From: Artemisia argyi
Taxonomy: Eukaryota > Streptophyta > Magnoliopsida > Asterales > Asteraceae
Assembly: GCA_030686995.1 (NCBI GenBank)
Contig: CM060702.1
Location: forward strand, 68,264,440 to 68,328,439
Length of the DNA stretch: 64,000 nt
Direction: 5' to 3'
Every line of letters begins with the position of its first letter. Within the stretch, counting starts at the first letter, position 1. The notes below the pieces were generated by a model. The model saw only the letters and a program-made list of their open reading frames with translations, was not told the DNA's origin and ran no database searches. The position numbers and the translations under genes were made by a program. Of this stretch, positions 22,551 through 34,250 are shown one piece after another.

Positions 22551-23552
22551 ATGTCAGCCGAAAGAGAAGATCAAATAAGGACACACCAAGAATATGCCAA
22601 ACTCACAACCGAGCTCCCAAAGGTTGGCGGATGGTTGCAACAACATATGTACTTATACCATGGCTATTGGTTTTTTCCTGATGCACTATTAGGTTTCATG
22701 CTCTTGCAAAACCACTTCAAGCATCGGTCTACTGATATCTTCTTATCAGCCTTCATGAAGAGTGGCACTACTTGGCTCAGAGCCCTCATGTTTTCCATTC
22801 TCAACCGATCTCATTACGATTTCTTTTCTAACCACCCTTTGCTCCATCAAGGACCCCATGGCTGCTTTCCAAATTTTGAATTACATGTATCCGAAGACTA
22901 TCCCATGACAAATATGGACACCCTTCCTTCACCTCGACTATTTGCTACACATTTAGCGCATAGTTTGTTTCCTTCTCCGGTCATATATCCTTCTTCTGGA
23001 AGCAAGTTTGTTTACGTGTGTAGAGATCCAAAAGACGTGTTGGTTTCAAAGTACCACTTCTTGAAAAAGTTGAGATCTAAAGAACTACATTCTCTTTCGT
23101 TTAATGAAGCGTTTGAGTTGTTTTGTGAAGGTGTTTCAGAATATGGGCCGTATTGGGATCATGTGTTAGGGTTTTGGAAAGCAAGTCTTGAATCACCAGA
23201 CAAGATATTGTTCTTGAAGTATGAAGAGATAAAAAAAGAGCCACATGTTCATGTCAAGAAGTTGGCGGTCTTCATGGGAGTTCCTATTTCGGCTAAGGAA
23301 GAGGAAACTGGAGTAGTTGAAAAGATTGTGAATTTTTGTAGTTTTGAAAATTTGAAAAACTTGGAAGTTAACAAGACCGGCATTCAAAAGTTTGGCTCTA
23401 AAGGTGAGTTAGAGAACCGACACTTCTTTCGTAAGGGTGAAGTTGGAGATTGGGAAAATCACTTGACCGAAGAGATGAGAGATCGAATTGATCGAATCAC
23501 TGAAGACAAGTTCAAGAACTCAGGTTTGACAATTGGTGCAGTGCCTAAATAA
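22551..23552 (+). CDS. Cytosolic sulfotransferase (flavonol/steroid SOT-like), intact
   Basis: A 333-aa intron-less protein of normal length for plant soluble sulfotransferases. These move sulfate from PAPS to hydroxyls of small metabolites such as flavonols, brassinosteroids or hydroxyjasmonate; the substrate cannot be read from the sequence. The PAPS 5'-phosphosulfate loop MKSGTTWLRAL is at residues 69-79, with Met where Pro is usual. The likely catalytic His is H134 in FATHL. The 3'-phosphate site YVCRDPKDVLVS is at 155-166 (R158, S166). The PAPS/dimer motif RKGEVGDWENHLT is at 294-306. No signal peptide is present. I chose ATG 22551 because the longer frame from 22521 begins with TTG, which plants do not normally use. 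The only intact metabolic gene in the window; a MITE lies just upstream. Confidence 0.93.
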   Translation: MSAEREDQIRTHQEYAKLTTELPKVGGWLQQHMYLYHGYWFFPDALLGFMLLQNHFKHRSTDIFLSAFMKSGTTWLRALMFSILNRSHYDFFSNHPLLHQGPHGCFPNFELHVSEDYPMTNMDTLPSPRLFATHLAHSLFPSPVIYPSSGSKFVYVCRDPKDVLVSKYHFLKKLRSKELHSLSFNEAFELFCEGVSEYGPYWDHVLGFWKASLESPDKILFLKYEEIKKEPHVHVKKLAVFMGVPISAKEEETGVVEKIVNFCSFENLKNLEVNKTGIQKFGSKGELENRHFFRKGEVGDWENHLTEEMRDRIDRITEDKFKNSGLTIGAVPK

Positions 23553-24105
23553 TATTGAATCAGTGGTTTAAAGATCAAATGAACTCAATTGACTTCCGTC
23601 AGTTCGATCGTAAAATCTACTTATTGTGTCGAATAAGACAATACGCCATGGACGTATAGTCCCATTATATAAATTTGTTATCAAATTGGATTGTGTTACT
23701 TTTGATTTTTGGAAACTCAAAAAGCGTAGCAAAATAGCAGATAAAGGTGGTAACCAAAAACGCAAAAAGTTATTCATGTCCATATTGCCCGGTTACAAAT
23801 ATCATATTTGCAAAGAGCCATTAACCCAATAACTTGAGTTAAACTAAAGTACCCGGATTTTAGTTTAGTTTGAAAAGGAAAATGTCAAACATAATATTTA
23901 ATGTTTTGTTTAACTTGTTAAGACATGCACTTGTATTGCAAAAAATAAAGAATAACCGTTCATTCTATACAAATAGTTGTTTTCCGACCAACTTAATATA
24001 CAACCAATAATCCACGTCTTTTTTCCTTAGCTTTAGTCACTGAAGCTACGGATAGCAAATCCCGTTTATAAATAGAGGTGTTAAAGTGGAATTGGTTAAT
24101 CCTAA

Positions 24106-24109
<4 letters not shown>
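23553..24109. other. Downstream of sulfotransferase, no gene
   Basis: Probable 3' UTR followed by AT-rich DNA. The small ORFs 23568-23783 (-) and 23626-23832 (+) are mutual shadows without domain likeness. Confidence 0.5.

Positions 24110-24186
<77 letters not shown>
24110..24186. repeat. (TA)n microsatellite
   Basis: About 38 TA units directly left of the Helitron end. Helitrons insert between A and T, so a TA tract is a natural target. Confidence 0.95.
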
Positions 24187-24187
<1 letters not shown>

Positions 24188-24217
24188 TAGATGTCGAAGC
24201 CCGCCCGATGGGCGGGC
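24187..24217 (-). mobile_element. Helitron 3' terminus (hairpin + CTAG), minus orientation
   Basis: On the minus strand a perfect 8-bp stem GCCCGCCC-ATC-GGGCGGGC (24199-24217) is followed after eight bases by CTAG (24187-24190) and then a host T. This is the Helitron 3' rule: hairpin, short spacer, CTRR, T. The element body therefore extends to the right. Its 5' TC end was not located; it may lie anywhere up to the (TA)n at 32983. No RepHel helicase is seen, so it is non-autonomous. Confidence 0.72.
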
Positions 24218-24237
24218 ATGACTTGTAATTATTATTT

Positions 24238-24885
24238 TGATTGTTTCAGTTAATAGAAAATTACGTTTAATAATTTTTAAGAGAAGGTGAGGTTGACGTC
24301 GATTTCATTCAGTAGTGTTCCTTCCTTCATCGGTTTTTACTTAAAGGGTTAAGTATAAAGAAAAATCAATTATAAACATACCAAATTATTTATTGAATGT
24401 GTTAACAATGAAAAGAAATGAATGTTCATTGATTTTCCCGTAGTTGATATCCATATAAATGTGAAGAATTTATAGCCATACTATAAACCATCACACAATG
24501 ATAGTACGATAGATGTATCTATATATTTACATTAAAAAGCTTCATTATCAACCTTTTTGTTTGATTGTTTCAGTTAATAGAAAATTACGTTTAATAATTT
24601 TTAAGAGAAGGTGAGGTTGACGTCGATTCCATTCAATAGTGTTCCTTCCTTCCTCGGTTTTACTTAAAGGGTTAAGTATAAAGGAAAATCAATTATAAAC
24701 ATACCAAATTATTTATTGAATGTGTTAACAATGAAAAGAAATGAATGTCCATCCATTTTCCCGTAATTGAGATCCATATAAAAGTGTAGAATGTATAGCC
24801 ATACTATAAACCATCACACAATGATAGTACGATAGATGTATCTATTTATTTACATTAAAATGCTTCATTATCAACCTTTTTGTGT
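24238..24885. repeat. Two 324-bp tandem copies in Helitron
   Basis: Copies 24238-24561 and 24562-24885 differ by scattered substitutions (for example gttcattg/gtccatcc). Each contains accaaattatttattgaatg, a word also found in the 183-bp repeats further right, so the two arrays are related. Non-coding. Confidence 0.85.
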
Positions 24886-25372
24886 AACAGAAAATGCTCT
24901 ATAGAAATATCATCGTTATAGAAAGGAATAGATCCACCACCAAGCAAGAGAGAAAGCACATGAAATCCATCATCCATAGCCACATCCATAGCAGCTACTA
25001 TATTACTGTCAAAGCAACCATTTTCATCACATACTTTATACATTGACAAATGTATAAACGGAACCATTCCAGTAGCAGTACCATTATCTCTTCCAAGCGT
25101 GTTAGCACCTGCTACAAAGTTTTCCAACTGCAGTACTTGATGTATGCGTTCCATGTCCCTCTTCATCAAGCATAGAACCAGTTCCATTTGTGATAAAACT
25201 CCTAAAACCAATCAATTTGTTGTTACACCCCGCAACTTCACATTTGCCTTTCCATTTTTTTGGTGGAGGGCCCATGCCAGAGTCGCTATAGGAAGGATGA
25301 TTGGGAGTAATACTTTTTTGAGAACCCCAATGATGATTCCCTTTCCATAGTTTGAACCTCTCCATATGGTGT
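24880..25372 (-). pseudogene. Captured fragment of a subtilisin-like protease gene
   Basis: On the minus strand the order is ITPNHPSYSD, GPPPKKWKGKCE, a CNNKLIGFRSF-like strand, EEGHGTHTSSTAVG (the active-site His region), then GTATGMVP, YKVCDENGCF and MDVAMDDG. This is the middle of a plant SBT1-type subtilase, which would be a secreted protease. The catalytic Asp region (DTG) before ITPNHPS is destroyed by a frameshift, another shift lies after TAVG near 25115, and the propeptide, Asn and Ser regions are absent. It is on the Helitron strand and lies right after the tandem repeats, as expected for a captured fragment. Confidence 0.82.
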
Positions 25373-25504
25373 TACTTAGCTGAAATGTGTTTTTTAATTA
25401 CGGTGTTTTTTATTATTGTTTAAAATGTATTAGTTTATGTTTAATTGTATTTTTTTTGTTAATAGTTAACGAATAGAAATAAACGGTTATTGAATATGAG
25501 TTGA

Positions 25505-25910
25505 AAAGAAGTTTCAATGTGATACGCAAGAACTAAGTATCAAAGCAAAGCCCACTCGATGGGCGAGCAAGCCTTATGAATATCTTTATAAAAGTTAAGT
25601 TAGCAAAAACTAAGCTATGAACTTACCAATTTTTTTTATTGAATGCATTAAGAACAAAAAGAAATAAACAATTATCGATTATGAAAGGGAAAAAAGTTTC
25701 AAAGTGGTACGCAAGAATAAAGTATCAAAGCATAGCCCACTCAATGGGAGAGCAAGCCTTATGAATATCGTTAAAAAACTTAAGTTAACGAATATAAGTT
25801 ATAAATATACCAAAGTATTTATTGATTGCATTAAGAACGAAAAAAGCAAACGTTTATAAAATATGAGGGAGAAAAAGGTTACAAAGTGGTACGCAAAAAT
25901 AAAATATACA
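25505..25910. repeat. ~183-bp tandem repeats with degenerate Helitron-like hairpins
   Basis: Three partial copies have anchors tacgcaag at 25523, 25708 and 25890 (spacing 185 and 182). Each full copy contains a weakened hairpin (gcccactcgatgggcgagc at about 25547; a more degenerate one at about 25735) resembling the terminal hairpin at 24199, and an ataccaaagtatttattga-like word. No gene is present. Confidence 0.75.
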
Positions 25911-26446
25911 ACCAAATAGTAGGTGGTCGACTTATCAGGTTTAGGATCTGTGAATAACACATTTAAAAGAAGTGCAACACACTTAAAGAAAAAAAGAAAT
26001 AGCAATAAGCCTATTTTTTACTAACATAGTAGAAAAATTTGCACACCAACCACATTCGCAAATGTTGAGGCAGATGCAATGTGATCTTATGCGTTTCCTT
26101 ATATAATCTGCTCAAGTATTATTGCATAACTCGAAATAAATCGAATTAAGATATAACTTAATACAAATATTCGAATATCTGATGTCAATAACAGGTAGAT
26201 AGAAAAATCATTCATGTCATACCAAAACATTGTTATAACATGTTCTATTATACAATTCTAGCTTCATAATCCTCAAACTGAAAATTATCAATTTATTGCT
26301 TTCCTAATTTTCACCAAAATTCATGATCTTGAAGCTATTCTTTAACCTTTAAGACCAAGGTAAAATGGTGCACCCGTTCCTTTCAGTCGTCCGTTTCCTT
26401 GAACAAATGCTCTAGCCGTGTACTGCATAGCCTCATTCCTATCTTT

Positions 26447-26721
26447 AATCAACTTACACCCTTTCCACTTAACCCTCCTCTTCCTCCTTATTATGGTTGT
26501 AGCACAGCTTTGATTGCTGTATCAAAAATCGATTTGATGTTCTAATTACAAATACAAAGGAATGACTTTATAAGCTATCTAGTCTTAGTAAATATAACGG
26601 AATAAAATAGAAAACTTGAAGTAAACTCGGTTATAATGTTTGACATTTGAAGTACCTGTTGAGTCTTGTAACGAAATTCGATGTAAGCAACTGCGCCTAC
26701 TTGTTTCCTTAGCTCCTCCCC
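26447..26721 (-). pseudogene. Last two exons of a ROP/RAC small GTPase gene, captured and broken
   Basis: Minus-strand exon 26656-26721 (22 codons) reads GEELRKQVGAVAYIEF..KTQQ, bounded by an AG acceptor (cctttag) and a GT donor (caacag|gtactt). After an intron, acceptor attag at 26542 opens NIKSIFDTAIKAVLQP, then two stops. A basic tail ending RRVKWKGCKLI follows in another frame to about 26447. In intact ROPs these parts form the G5-region exon (SAK-type loop), helix alpha5 and the prenylated tail. Here the C in the family's EC(S)SKTQQ motif is F and the end is frameshifted. Conserved exon borders show capture of genomic DNA, not cDNA. Confidence 0.72.
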
Positions 26722-27239
26722 CTAAAGGTCAATAATTTCATTAAGGATTTGGACTTTAGCAGTCAAAGATAGAGTACTACTTTTCAGTTTATCACATAAA
26801 AATAGATAGTTATTGATTTTTACATTCATAATGAGGTATTCAAACATAATGCTAAGAACATACACTAAACATCAACTATTAAGTAAATATAAAAATTTAT
26901 TTCTTTATCCATCTCAAATTTGCAACTTCTAGAGGTTTGTAATCAGCAGGTTTAAATTCTTACCCGATCAGTATCTCACTTTAAATTCTTATCAGATAAG
27001 TAACTCAGTATAAATAGCTAAAATTCTTTATATCAGCTCAACAATCTAACACAATTCTAAGGTTGTGCTCAAGTTTTCAAATTGAGATAACATACATAAA
27101 ATCAAGAGTAGCACAATGACCAAATCATTAGAAAGATTAAACATAAAGATTGGCTAGTTGAGTACCAGACCTCCATTGTGCTACGACCCGGTTACTCCCT
27201 TGAATTATATTAGGAGTAATGTGACTTACCAGCTGGTGT

Positions 27240-27425
27240 TAGATCAAGGTGAATGATCCTGTGGGCATGCAAGCACACCCCATTCCACGAGCTATATCAA
27301 GTGAAAACCTAATCGCCACACGTGTATCCAAACTTCCATGGCCAAATCCTTTAGGTATTCCCGTAACGTCCCACCAGTTAAAATCTCGGTTACTATAAGC
27401 CAAGTGGCAACTTTCGGATTGCAAA
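27240..27425 (-). pseudogene. Captured fragment of a Raf-like (MAP3K) protein kinase
   Basis: The minus strand shows a VATWLIVTEILTGGTLREYL segment (hinge and alphaD), then in a shifted frame LDTRVAIRFSLDIARGMGC (alphaE). A further shifted frame reads IIHLDLTPA where kinases have the HRDLKP catalytic loop, followed by a donor-like ctg|gtaagt near 27229. The LD.(H)VAI.F.LDIAR wording fits HT1/Raf-like plant kinases. The catalytic HRD Arg is lost and the phosphate loop and activation segment are absent, so no kinase is made. Same strand as the Helitron. Confidence 0.6.
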
Positions 27426-29242
27426 TTTGTGACTGATCCTTAGCGTATGGAATTTCAGTTTCCTTCGCTGTTGAATAGACCTTTCCTAACCAAATTATTC
27501 ACAGAGGAACATTCACACCCACGTGGGTGGCAAGATCAACAAACTGAGCAAGACGACTAACACAAAGTCACCGCTCAGTAAGATGTACAAAATAACCCTT
27601 GCGCTCCATACAGTAGATTATCGTCGCCCCAGTTTGTTCTTGAGAGTTTAGTAAAGACTAATTTTACGGTTTCTGTAATATCGTTTTACTTTCTGATAGC
27701 TAAAAAAGAGTAACTCATTTTTGTGGAAATATGGGTATAAAAAAAGTGCCCAAGTAGAACTGAACCCATGATGACCCATTAACAAAACTGTCCAAGTCAC
27801 CCGTTTTGTGAATGTGTGTAAATTGTCTTTTGGATATTGTAGTATGGAAATTAATTTGTTTAGTCACTATGCCTCCAAGACTGTTCATGTTTGCCCATGA
27901 ATCTGAAATTATGGCAATAAAAGATGGTTTCTGATTGAGCTTGCTGATGCACGCACCTATTAATGACAGTCTCAAAAACCATTGAGAAGTTTATTTTTTT
28001 TTTATTATTTTTTTTAGATAAAGGTGATATTGATCAAATGTTGAAGCATGTAACCACATATTAAGAGGGTGTTTGGTAGAAAAGAATACTTTTTTTGCTA
28101 GTTTAACAGTGAAATAAGCAGTAAAGAGTAAGTAGATAAGCACTTTTTTAGATGATAAGAAAATTGAAAGTTAAATAAGCAAGCACAATTCAAAGGGTGT
28201 TAGGATGTGTAATTTGTACATAGTCATTTGATAAGTATAACCACGGCCCATATTACTGTTCCGTGTTTTGATATATCATTTCTCTTCATCAAAAATGGTA
28301 AAAGAGATTTTTCAGTCACTTAGTCAACTTTATGGCGTCAAATATAAGTTTCAAATTTAAATACTATATGATTATGATTATAATATAAATAGTTTCAAAT
28401 TATTGACGCCTAACAATATATATTTCATATTACCTTGAGGAGCAAACGATGGTTTAAACATTGTTGGCGCGGGTGCAACATTGTTCTTTAGCATTTGCGA
28501 ATTAACACCAACTCGCTAAGTTAGCTGTCATGACTATGTAGACACTCCAAAAGTGATATATATAGTAGCATAAAATAGTAAAACTGGTCTGATCTGTTCT
28601 ACATTTTTATATGAGCAGTGATGAGAGTACCAATCAAGGGAGCTAAAATTAGTGTAGCATATAGTTCAAGTGATAATTCGGGTAAATGCAGGGCTGCAAA
28701 TAATCAAATTTTGCATTGACGTTAGACCACACTACAGAAAACAACACACAGTTTCTACCAAGTAAGTTGAATAAAAAACGTAGCTGTTCATTTTCAATCT
28801 GTACTCTTGGGAGCTTCCATAAGTTTCTAGCTCATCAGACATTGACTCACTCAAGGCAATACCACGAGAAGCAATTCTTGAGCTACAAATTACATGGTTG
28901 ATAGAGTTCATAGGTGTATATATGAATACTTGTATCTGTTTAACATAACATTAGCAATAGCACAATACAGTCCACATAGATTAGTAAAAAAGAATTGAAC
29001 CTGACTCTTTCAACAATGTAAGGAAATGCACTCTGGTATACAATGAAAAGGAAGAATACCAAAAAGCAAATAGAATGTTTCAAAAGTATAGTTACTGAAG
29101 AAGATTTATCGAAAACATGTTCACATTAATAAAAAACAAAGAGCGAAAATAGGAGTTTCACAACTCAAAGGTAACAAATTACCTGTTTGCCTACAGCGTA
29201 CGTTTCTAGTATAGCGTTATCTGAGCCCGAAACATTGTATTT

Positions 29243-29323
29243 ACTGAAACTCACGAAGACTGAAACACGGGCTGAAAGTGTTAGGAATACTGAAACTCAT
29301 GAAGACAGAAACACAGGCTGAAA
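29243..29323. repeat. 46-bp period tandem duplication
   Basis: The word tactgaaactca(c/t)gaagac and the following gaaacac(g/a)ggctgaaagt occur at 29243 and 29289. Confidence 0.7.
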
Positions 29324-29469
29324 GTAAAAGAGTATAAGGGGTACATGGTTTTAAAACGCTCTAGAAGCTGTATCGCTTAATAAAACATAATCCAAATATA
29401 AATATCCAATATTTTTTTTAAAAATCAATACGTTTGTTTGTGACAACTTCAACTTTTTCCCAAGATTAG

Positions 29470-29745
29470 TATGGGCGTGTTTGGGATTGCTGATTAAATA
29501 CTATTTTAGAACGAAAATCAATCTTTTACCAAAAACGATATGGATGTTTGGCATTGCATTAAAAATTCAATATTTATTACAAATACAATAGAGGTTGTTT
29601 GCCATTGCACTAAAAAATCATCTTTTTTTTATTATTATTATTTTTAATCTAACAACAATATGCAGATGTTCCGCAAAGATTAAAATCAATCCTTTTTCCC
29701 AAAAACAATATAGGTGTGTTTGGCATTGCATTAAATGTATGATTA
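29470..29745. repeat. Repeated tgtttggcattgcattaaa motif, MITE-like debris
   Basis: Four copies of a tgtttg(g/c)(c/g)attgca(t/c)taaa word occur about 50-110 bp apart, each followed by A-rich DNA and a caatcttttaccaaaaacgata-like word. They probably derive from stacked copies of one small element. Confidence 0.5.
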
Positions 29746-31119
29746 CCAAATGATTGCGTCTGTTATCGCCATCCTGAAAAACTTCTGACATTTATCTTAA
29801 ATAATTCTGAACCGGAGTGGCTTTTCCATGGGATTACTTGGAATCTGCTATCATTTTGTGGGGGTTTGGACTTTCTAGGCTCTTGACTAAATCATCATAG
29901 CTAACGCTCGTTACTTTGTCCCCAATAGGAGTGAAGAACTTGAATTGTGTAGTTGCAGAGATGTCCGTTATGAAACCTTAGTGGCCCTAACTGTTCTGCG
30001 TTATTTGATCATATCATCACTACCTTCAGGCTACATTCAAAAAATTCAATCATTTTAAACCTCATTGGTATATTCTCTGCATTAATATATGTCAAACAAT
30101 TCAAACCTCGTCTGCTCTTTGGAGTTTTTCTACATCCACCTGCTTCTTCTCCCATTCTTCTTGAGCTTTTTGATTCATTGACCTATGAGTAAATTGGTTA
30201 AAATATTCAAAATTGCTACCTCTACATGTGAAAAGATGTTTTTCCCACCAGGGAGGCTAAGCATACCGTCTCTAATGGGTGTGATCCGCATAAAGAGCAA
30301 TGGCAGCAAGAATCTTGGTGACATCTGACGTTTGTTCATGTTCACATTGACGAGCAAATATTTTTGATCGTTCATTAAAACCTGTAGCACCATATAATAA
30401 GAATTAATCAAACGCTATTGAAGTTCTATACTTTACAGGCTGCAATTTTTCGATTTACATTTTTTCTTTTCTTTTGTAATTATAAATAATTTTAATACAA
30501 ATACATACTCACATAGTAAATCAGTTGTCTATTACATCACATTGGCTTATAAAAGTATACATAACTCTTTTCAGTAGGACCTGTAACAATATTCATGTGT
30601 CTATTTAAATCAATGGTTTGCTTCAAATATCGCTCAACAACCCATCCCCTTCCTTTCCACATTTTGTTGTAAGAGCATCTACTGAGTCAAACAAAGAAGC
30701 AGCACGCAAAGCATCAATCAGCCATTAACAACTTCAAACGAATATGGATAAATAAAAGAATTTTTTTTTGGCTGAAACCTTTTTTTTCCTTTCTAATTTT
30801 TTTGTATTACCGTGATCATTCCCAAAGGATAGCAATTGAATACATTGTTGTAGCAGTGTGTCAAATATGGCCTCCTTGTTAGGACTGCAAGAAAAATACA
30901 CTTTCAAGAACTATATTTGGCACTGGCTAGAACATGTATCTATCACTAATTACTGCCAGCCTCATTTGCAGGTAATACAATTCAGTGTAAAAGGGATATA
31001 AAAAATGTGAATATAGATGCTCGTTATGCTCTGTTACAATTAAAGAAAAAAAGAAAAAAAAGAAAATCTACCTCAATGGCCTCCCCAAAGGGTTCACAAA
31101 GTTCGATGAAATCCTACTC

Positions 31120-31395
31120 AGCCTTGTTAGTGTTCTTCTGTGACTAAATTGAGGTAGGTACTCAAAACCAAGCGCCCACAAAAAATGCTCCACGAATCGG
31201 TCCCCATCTTATGTTCTTCCACCACCTATCAAAACACAAAATATATAAGCTCTTTGTATGAAAATGACTTGATGATAAACATCATCTAGTGGAGTAAGCA
31301 TGCAGTTGAGCCTTGTTAGTGTTCTTCTTCCATGACTAAACTGAGGTAGGTACTCAAAACCAAGCACCCACAAAAAAGGCTCCACGAATCGGTTT
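31120..31395. repeat. ~85-bp direct repeat pair
   Basis: 31120-31203 and 31304-31393 share gccttgttagtgttcttct through ctccacgaatcggt with a few changes. On the minus strand both spell an FLW(A/V)LGFEYLPQFSH peptide, so an exon scrap was duplicated locally. Confidence 0.7.
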
Positions 31396-32981
31396 CTAGA
31401 GTTGAGAATATACAGAATCCTCGGTGTATTCTCAAATGTAATCCAGTCATGAACATCTACCAATATCTACCAGTAGAGTTGAGAATATAAGAGCTAACTT
31501 TATAATAAAACATGACATCCGTTATAAACGTATCTCTTACCGTTAACTTACGAAGCAGATCTCTTGCCCTTTTCATCCTCATATATATATTCTATTGGCA
31601 GTAAGAGCATAAGTTGGCTTTGAGTCCTAAAAATGCTAGTCACCAATCATATTTGTACTTATAAAAGAGCAATAATATTGTAATACGAAAATTAGGTAAA
31701 AGTTTTTACCTTGACAAAAAGGAAACAATAATTTGAGATTGTAAAGATCACCTTATTCAAGCTATTGCTCTTGCTATCAGTTTTGGGTCTGAGCATCAAT
31801 AACCTCACTTACAGAAACCTCGGAAACCTCGTCTGCCCTTTGAATCACATCTACCTCATCAACTTTTAGACAAGGCGGCATATCCTATTTAGTAATATCA
31901 ACAGTTGTAGGGTGTTTGGCTAAATTTTATTAAAACAGCTTGCACTTTATAAATATCAAATCAAACTTTGTTAGGTAAAAAGCTAATAAGCAGTTAAGAA
32001 TGCAAGATCAAGAGGGTTATCTAGTGCAACACCAACTACGCTGATCCAATGGTGGCCTACAACAATTAGAAACAAAGAACGAAATTCAGAAATCAAGAAG
32101 ACAATTAAATTTTAAATAAAAAGAAAAATAAAAAAACTAAACATACGAAGTACTTCATAAGTAGTTACCCGAGTACTCCTGTCTCAAAGAAGCATTTGTT
32201 TTTTAGTTGTTAATCACCAAAGATTAGTTTGTACAAAGAAAAAGGAACAGATATAAACAAACGCTCAAGCATTTTAGCTTTAAGAGGACCAAACCGAGCA
32301 GGTCCCAGGATACGTCTTGTTATATGTTTATTGTATATTGTGATTAAGCATACCTAGATACTACCAATTGGATTGGTGCTGTAAAATAAAAACACAACAT
32401 GCAATTCAATAGTTAATGATCAAAACTTGAAACATACTTAGAAACTTATAAAAAAAAAAGTATTATGAAGATCAATAATGAATTATGAAGAGCTAAAAAC
32501 AAATTCCAAATCGACTGCACAATAAAAATTCATGATCATTGAGGAGATGGCTGAGGAAAAGATGATATTAGGGTTTGGAGAAAAAGTATATTAGGAATGA
32601 ACTGGATTTTTTTTTACGTGAGATTTGTTTTTAGAGGATACCGGATTAGGGTTTTTTTTTTTTTTTTTTTAAATCCGGTATAAATTTTTTGTAAACATTA
32701 TAGATTTGGCTTTGCAGTATATAACTCAAAAATTAAGTTGCTCCAATGGTAAAAATTGTTACTAATCTATCATGAGATCCTAAGTTCGAAGCCAAGCATA
32801 ATCCGAATTTTTTAAAAAAAAATACTGCTTAGGTGGCATTAATTTGTGATGACATGGAAAATGCAAATAAAATAAATTTAAAAAATTGCTTATATGGCGA
32901 CAATGTGATGACATGACTGATAATGAATTCCTTGGCAATGAGGTGGCGTTTTCTTGAATTATCTACGTGTAACACCTCCTG

Positions 32982-33265
<284 letters not shown>

Positions 33266-33328
<63 letters not shown>
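33266..33328. repeat. (TA)n microsatellite, right of MITE
   Basis: Continuation of the TA tract split by the MITE. Confidence 0.93.
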
Positions 33329-33331
<3 letters not shown>

Positions 33332-33418
33332 GTGCACTAAGGTCTAAGTATGCTTACAAAATACATATTCTATTGCTCGACATTCTAGGATAAACAGTTT
33401 AGAAAGTATGTGAAGACC

Positions 33419-33792
33419 CGTTAGGCTCGCCTTGGGTGTAATCCCAAGACCAACCTCCGGTGTAAGAGTAAGTATGTGAAGACCCGAAGGGTTGTAAAGG
33501 TAATTGAATGCGTGGTGTGTGTGTTAGTTGAGAAACATAAATGAGGTGAGGGGTATTTATACTACCCACACCTCATTACCTTCTTTACCTCGGGAAAGAG
33601 CATGCCATACCTAGTAGGTGAGTGTCAGGTCACGTGGCCGACACAATCCCTTAATTTCTAGGATTGTGTTGTGACTCGGCTCAAGCTTTAACGGTGAAGA
33701 GAGGTACGTTACTTTCGGTAATCCTTCGGCTCATGGTCCGGAGGCGTTTGAAAAGTCCGAAGGGTCCTACCTTTCGGACACATACGCCAACA
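33419..33792 (-). repeat. Tat 3' LTR, end truncated
   Basis: Matches 42981-43354 base for base in length. On the minus strand it starts TGTTGGCGTATG after a polypurine tract. The part matching 42882-42980 is absent. Outside its broken end lies agtatgtgaagaccc, a copy of a word found inside the LTR (33467-33482), so the end was lost by recombination between repeats. Confidence 0.85.
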
Positions 33793-33804
33793 TGCCCCCC
33801 CCAG
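33793..33804 (-). other. Tat polypurine tract
   Basis: The minus strand reads CTGGGGGGGGCA directly before the 3' LTR start TGTTGGCG. Confidence 0.75.
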
Positions 33805-34039
33805 TATCGGAACATCGGTTACAAATGGATGATTCGATACTTTAAATTTTATCGGTTTACCTTTCGTCTTCTAGATGTTGCTTCTCGGCTAGCATTATGG
33901 CGGTTGGGCTTTGTGGGCTTATCATGTAAAGTCCGTGGGCCGCTTGAACATATATTATAATAACCCTAACAGCTGGAAACCACTACTATCTCAATACAGT
34001 TATCGGACGGTCAGGGTTCTGCCATGTCATCCAGCTACC

Positions 34040-34090
34040 ACGACGTGACGTTTCACATATCCCCACGCCGCTACTATATATATATATTTT
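34040..34090 (+). promoter_or_regulatory. Candidate promoter of the antisense accessory gene
   Basis: A cgacgtgacgtttca element (34041-34055, combining ACGTG and TGACG bZIP-type cores) lies about 25 bp before a TATA tract (ctatatatatatat, 34073-34086). A CT-rich leader and ATG 34251 follow. Spacing fits a plant promoter pointing away from the 3' LTR on the plus strand. Confidence 0.5.
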
Positions 34091-34250
34091 CGTACCCTTT
34101 TCATTTTCACTTTTTTACTGTGTGTTTACTTTTCTTTGCATTCCGCTCGTTCCGATCTATCTTGTGTGGCGTTAGATATCCTTCCGAGGTGCGTTTCGTC
34201 CTTTCTTTCTTGCTATTTTGCCACTTTCTCTTCCGGTATTCTTTTTAATT

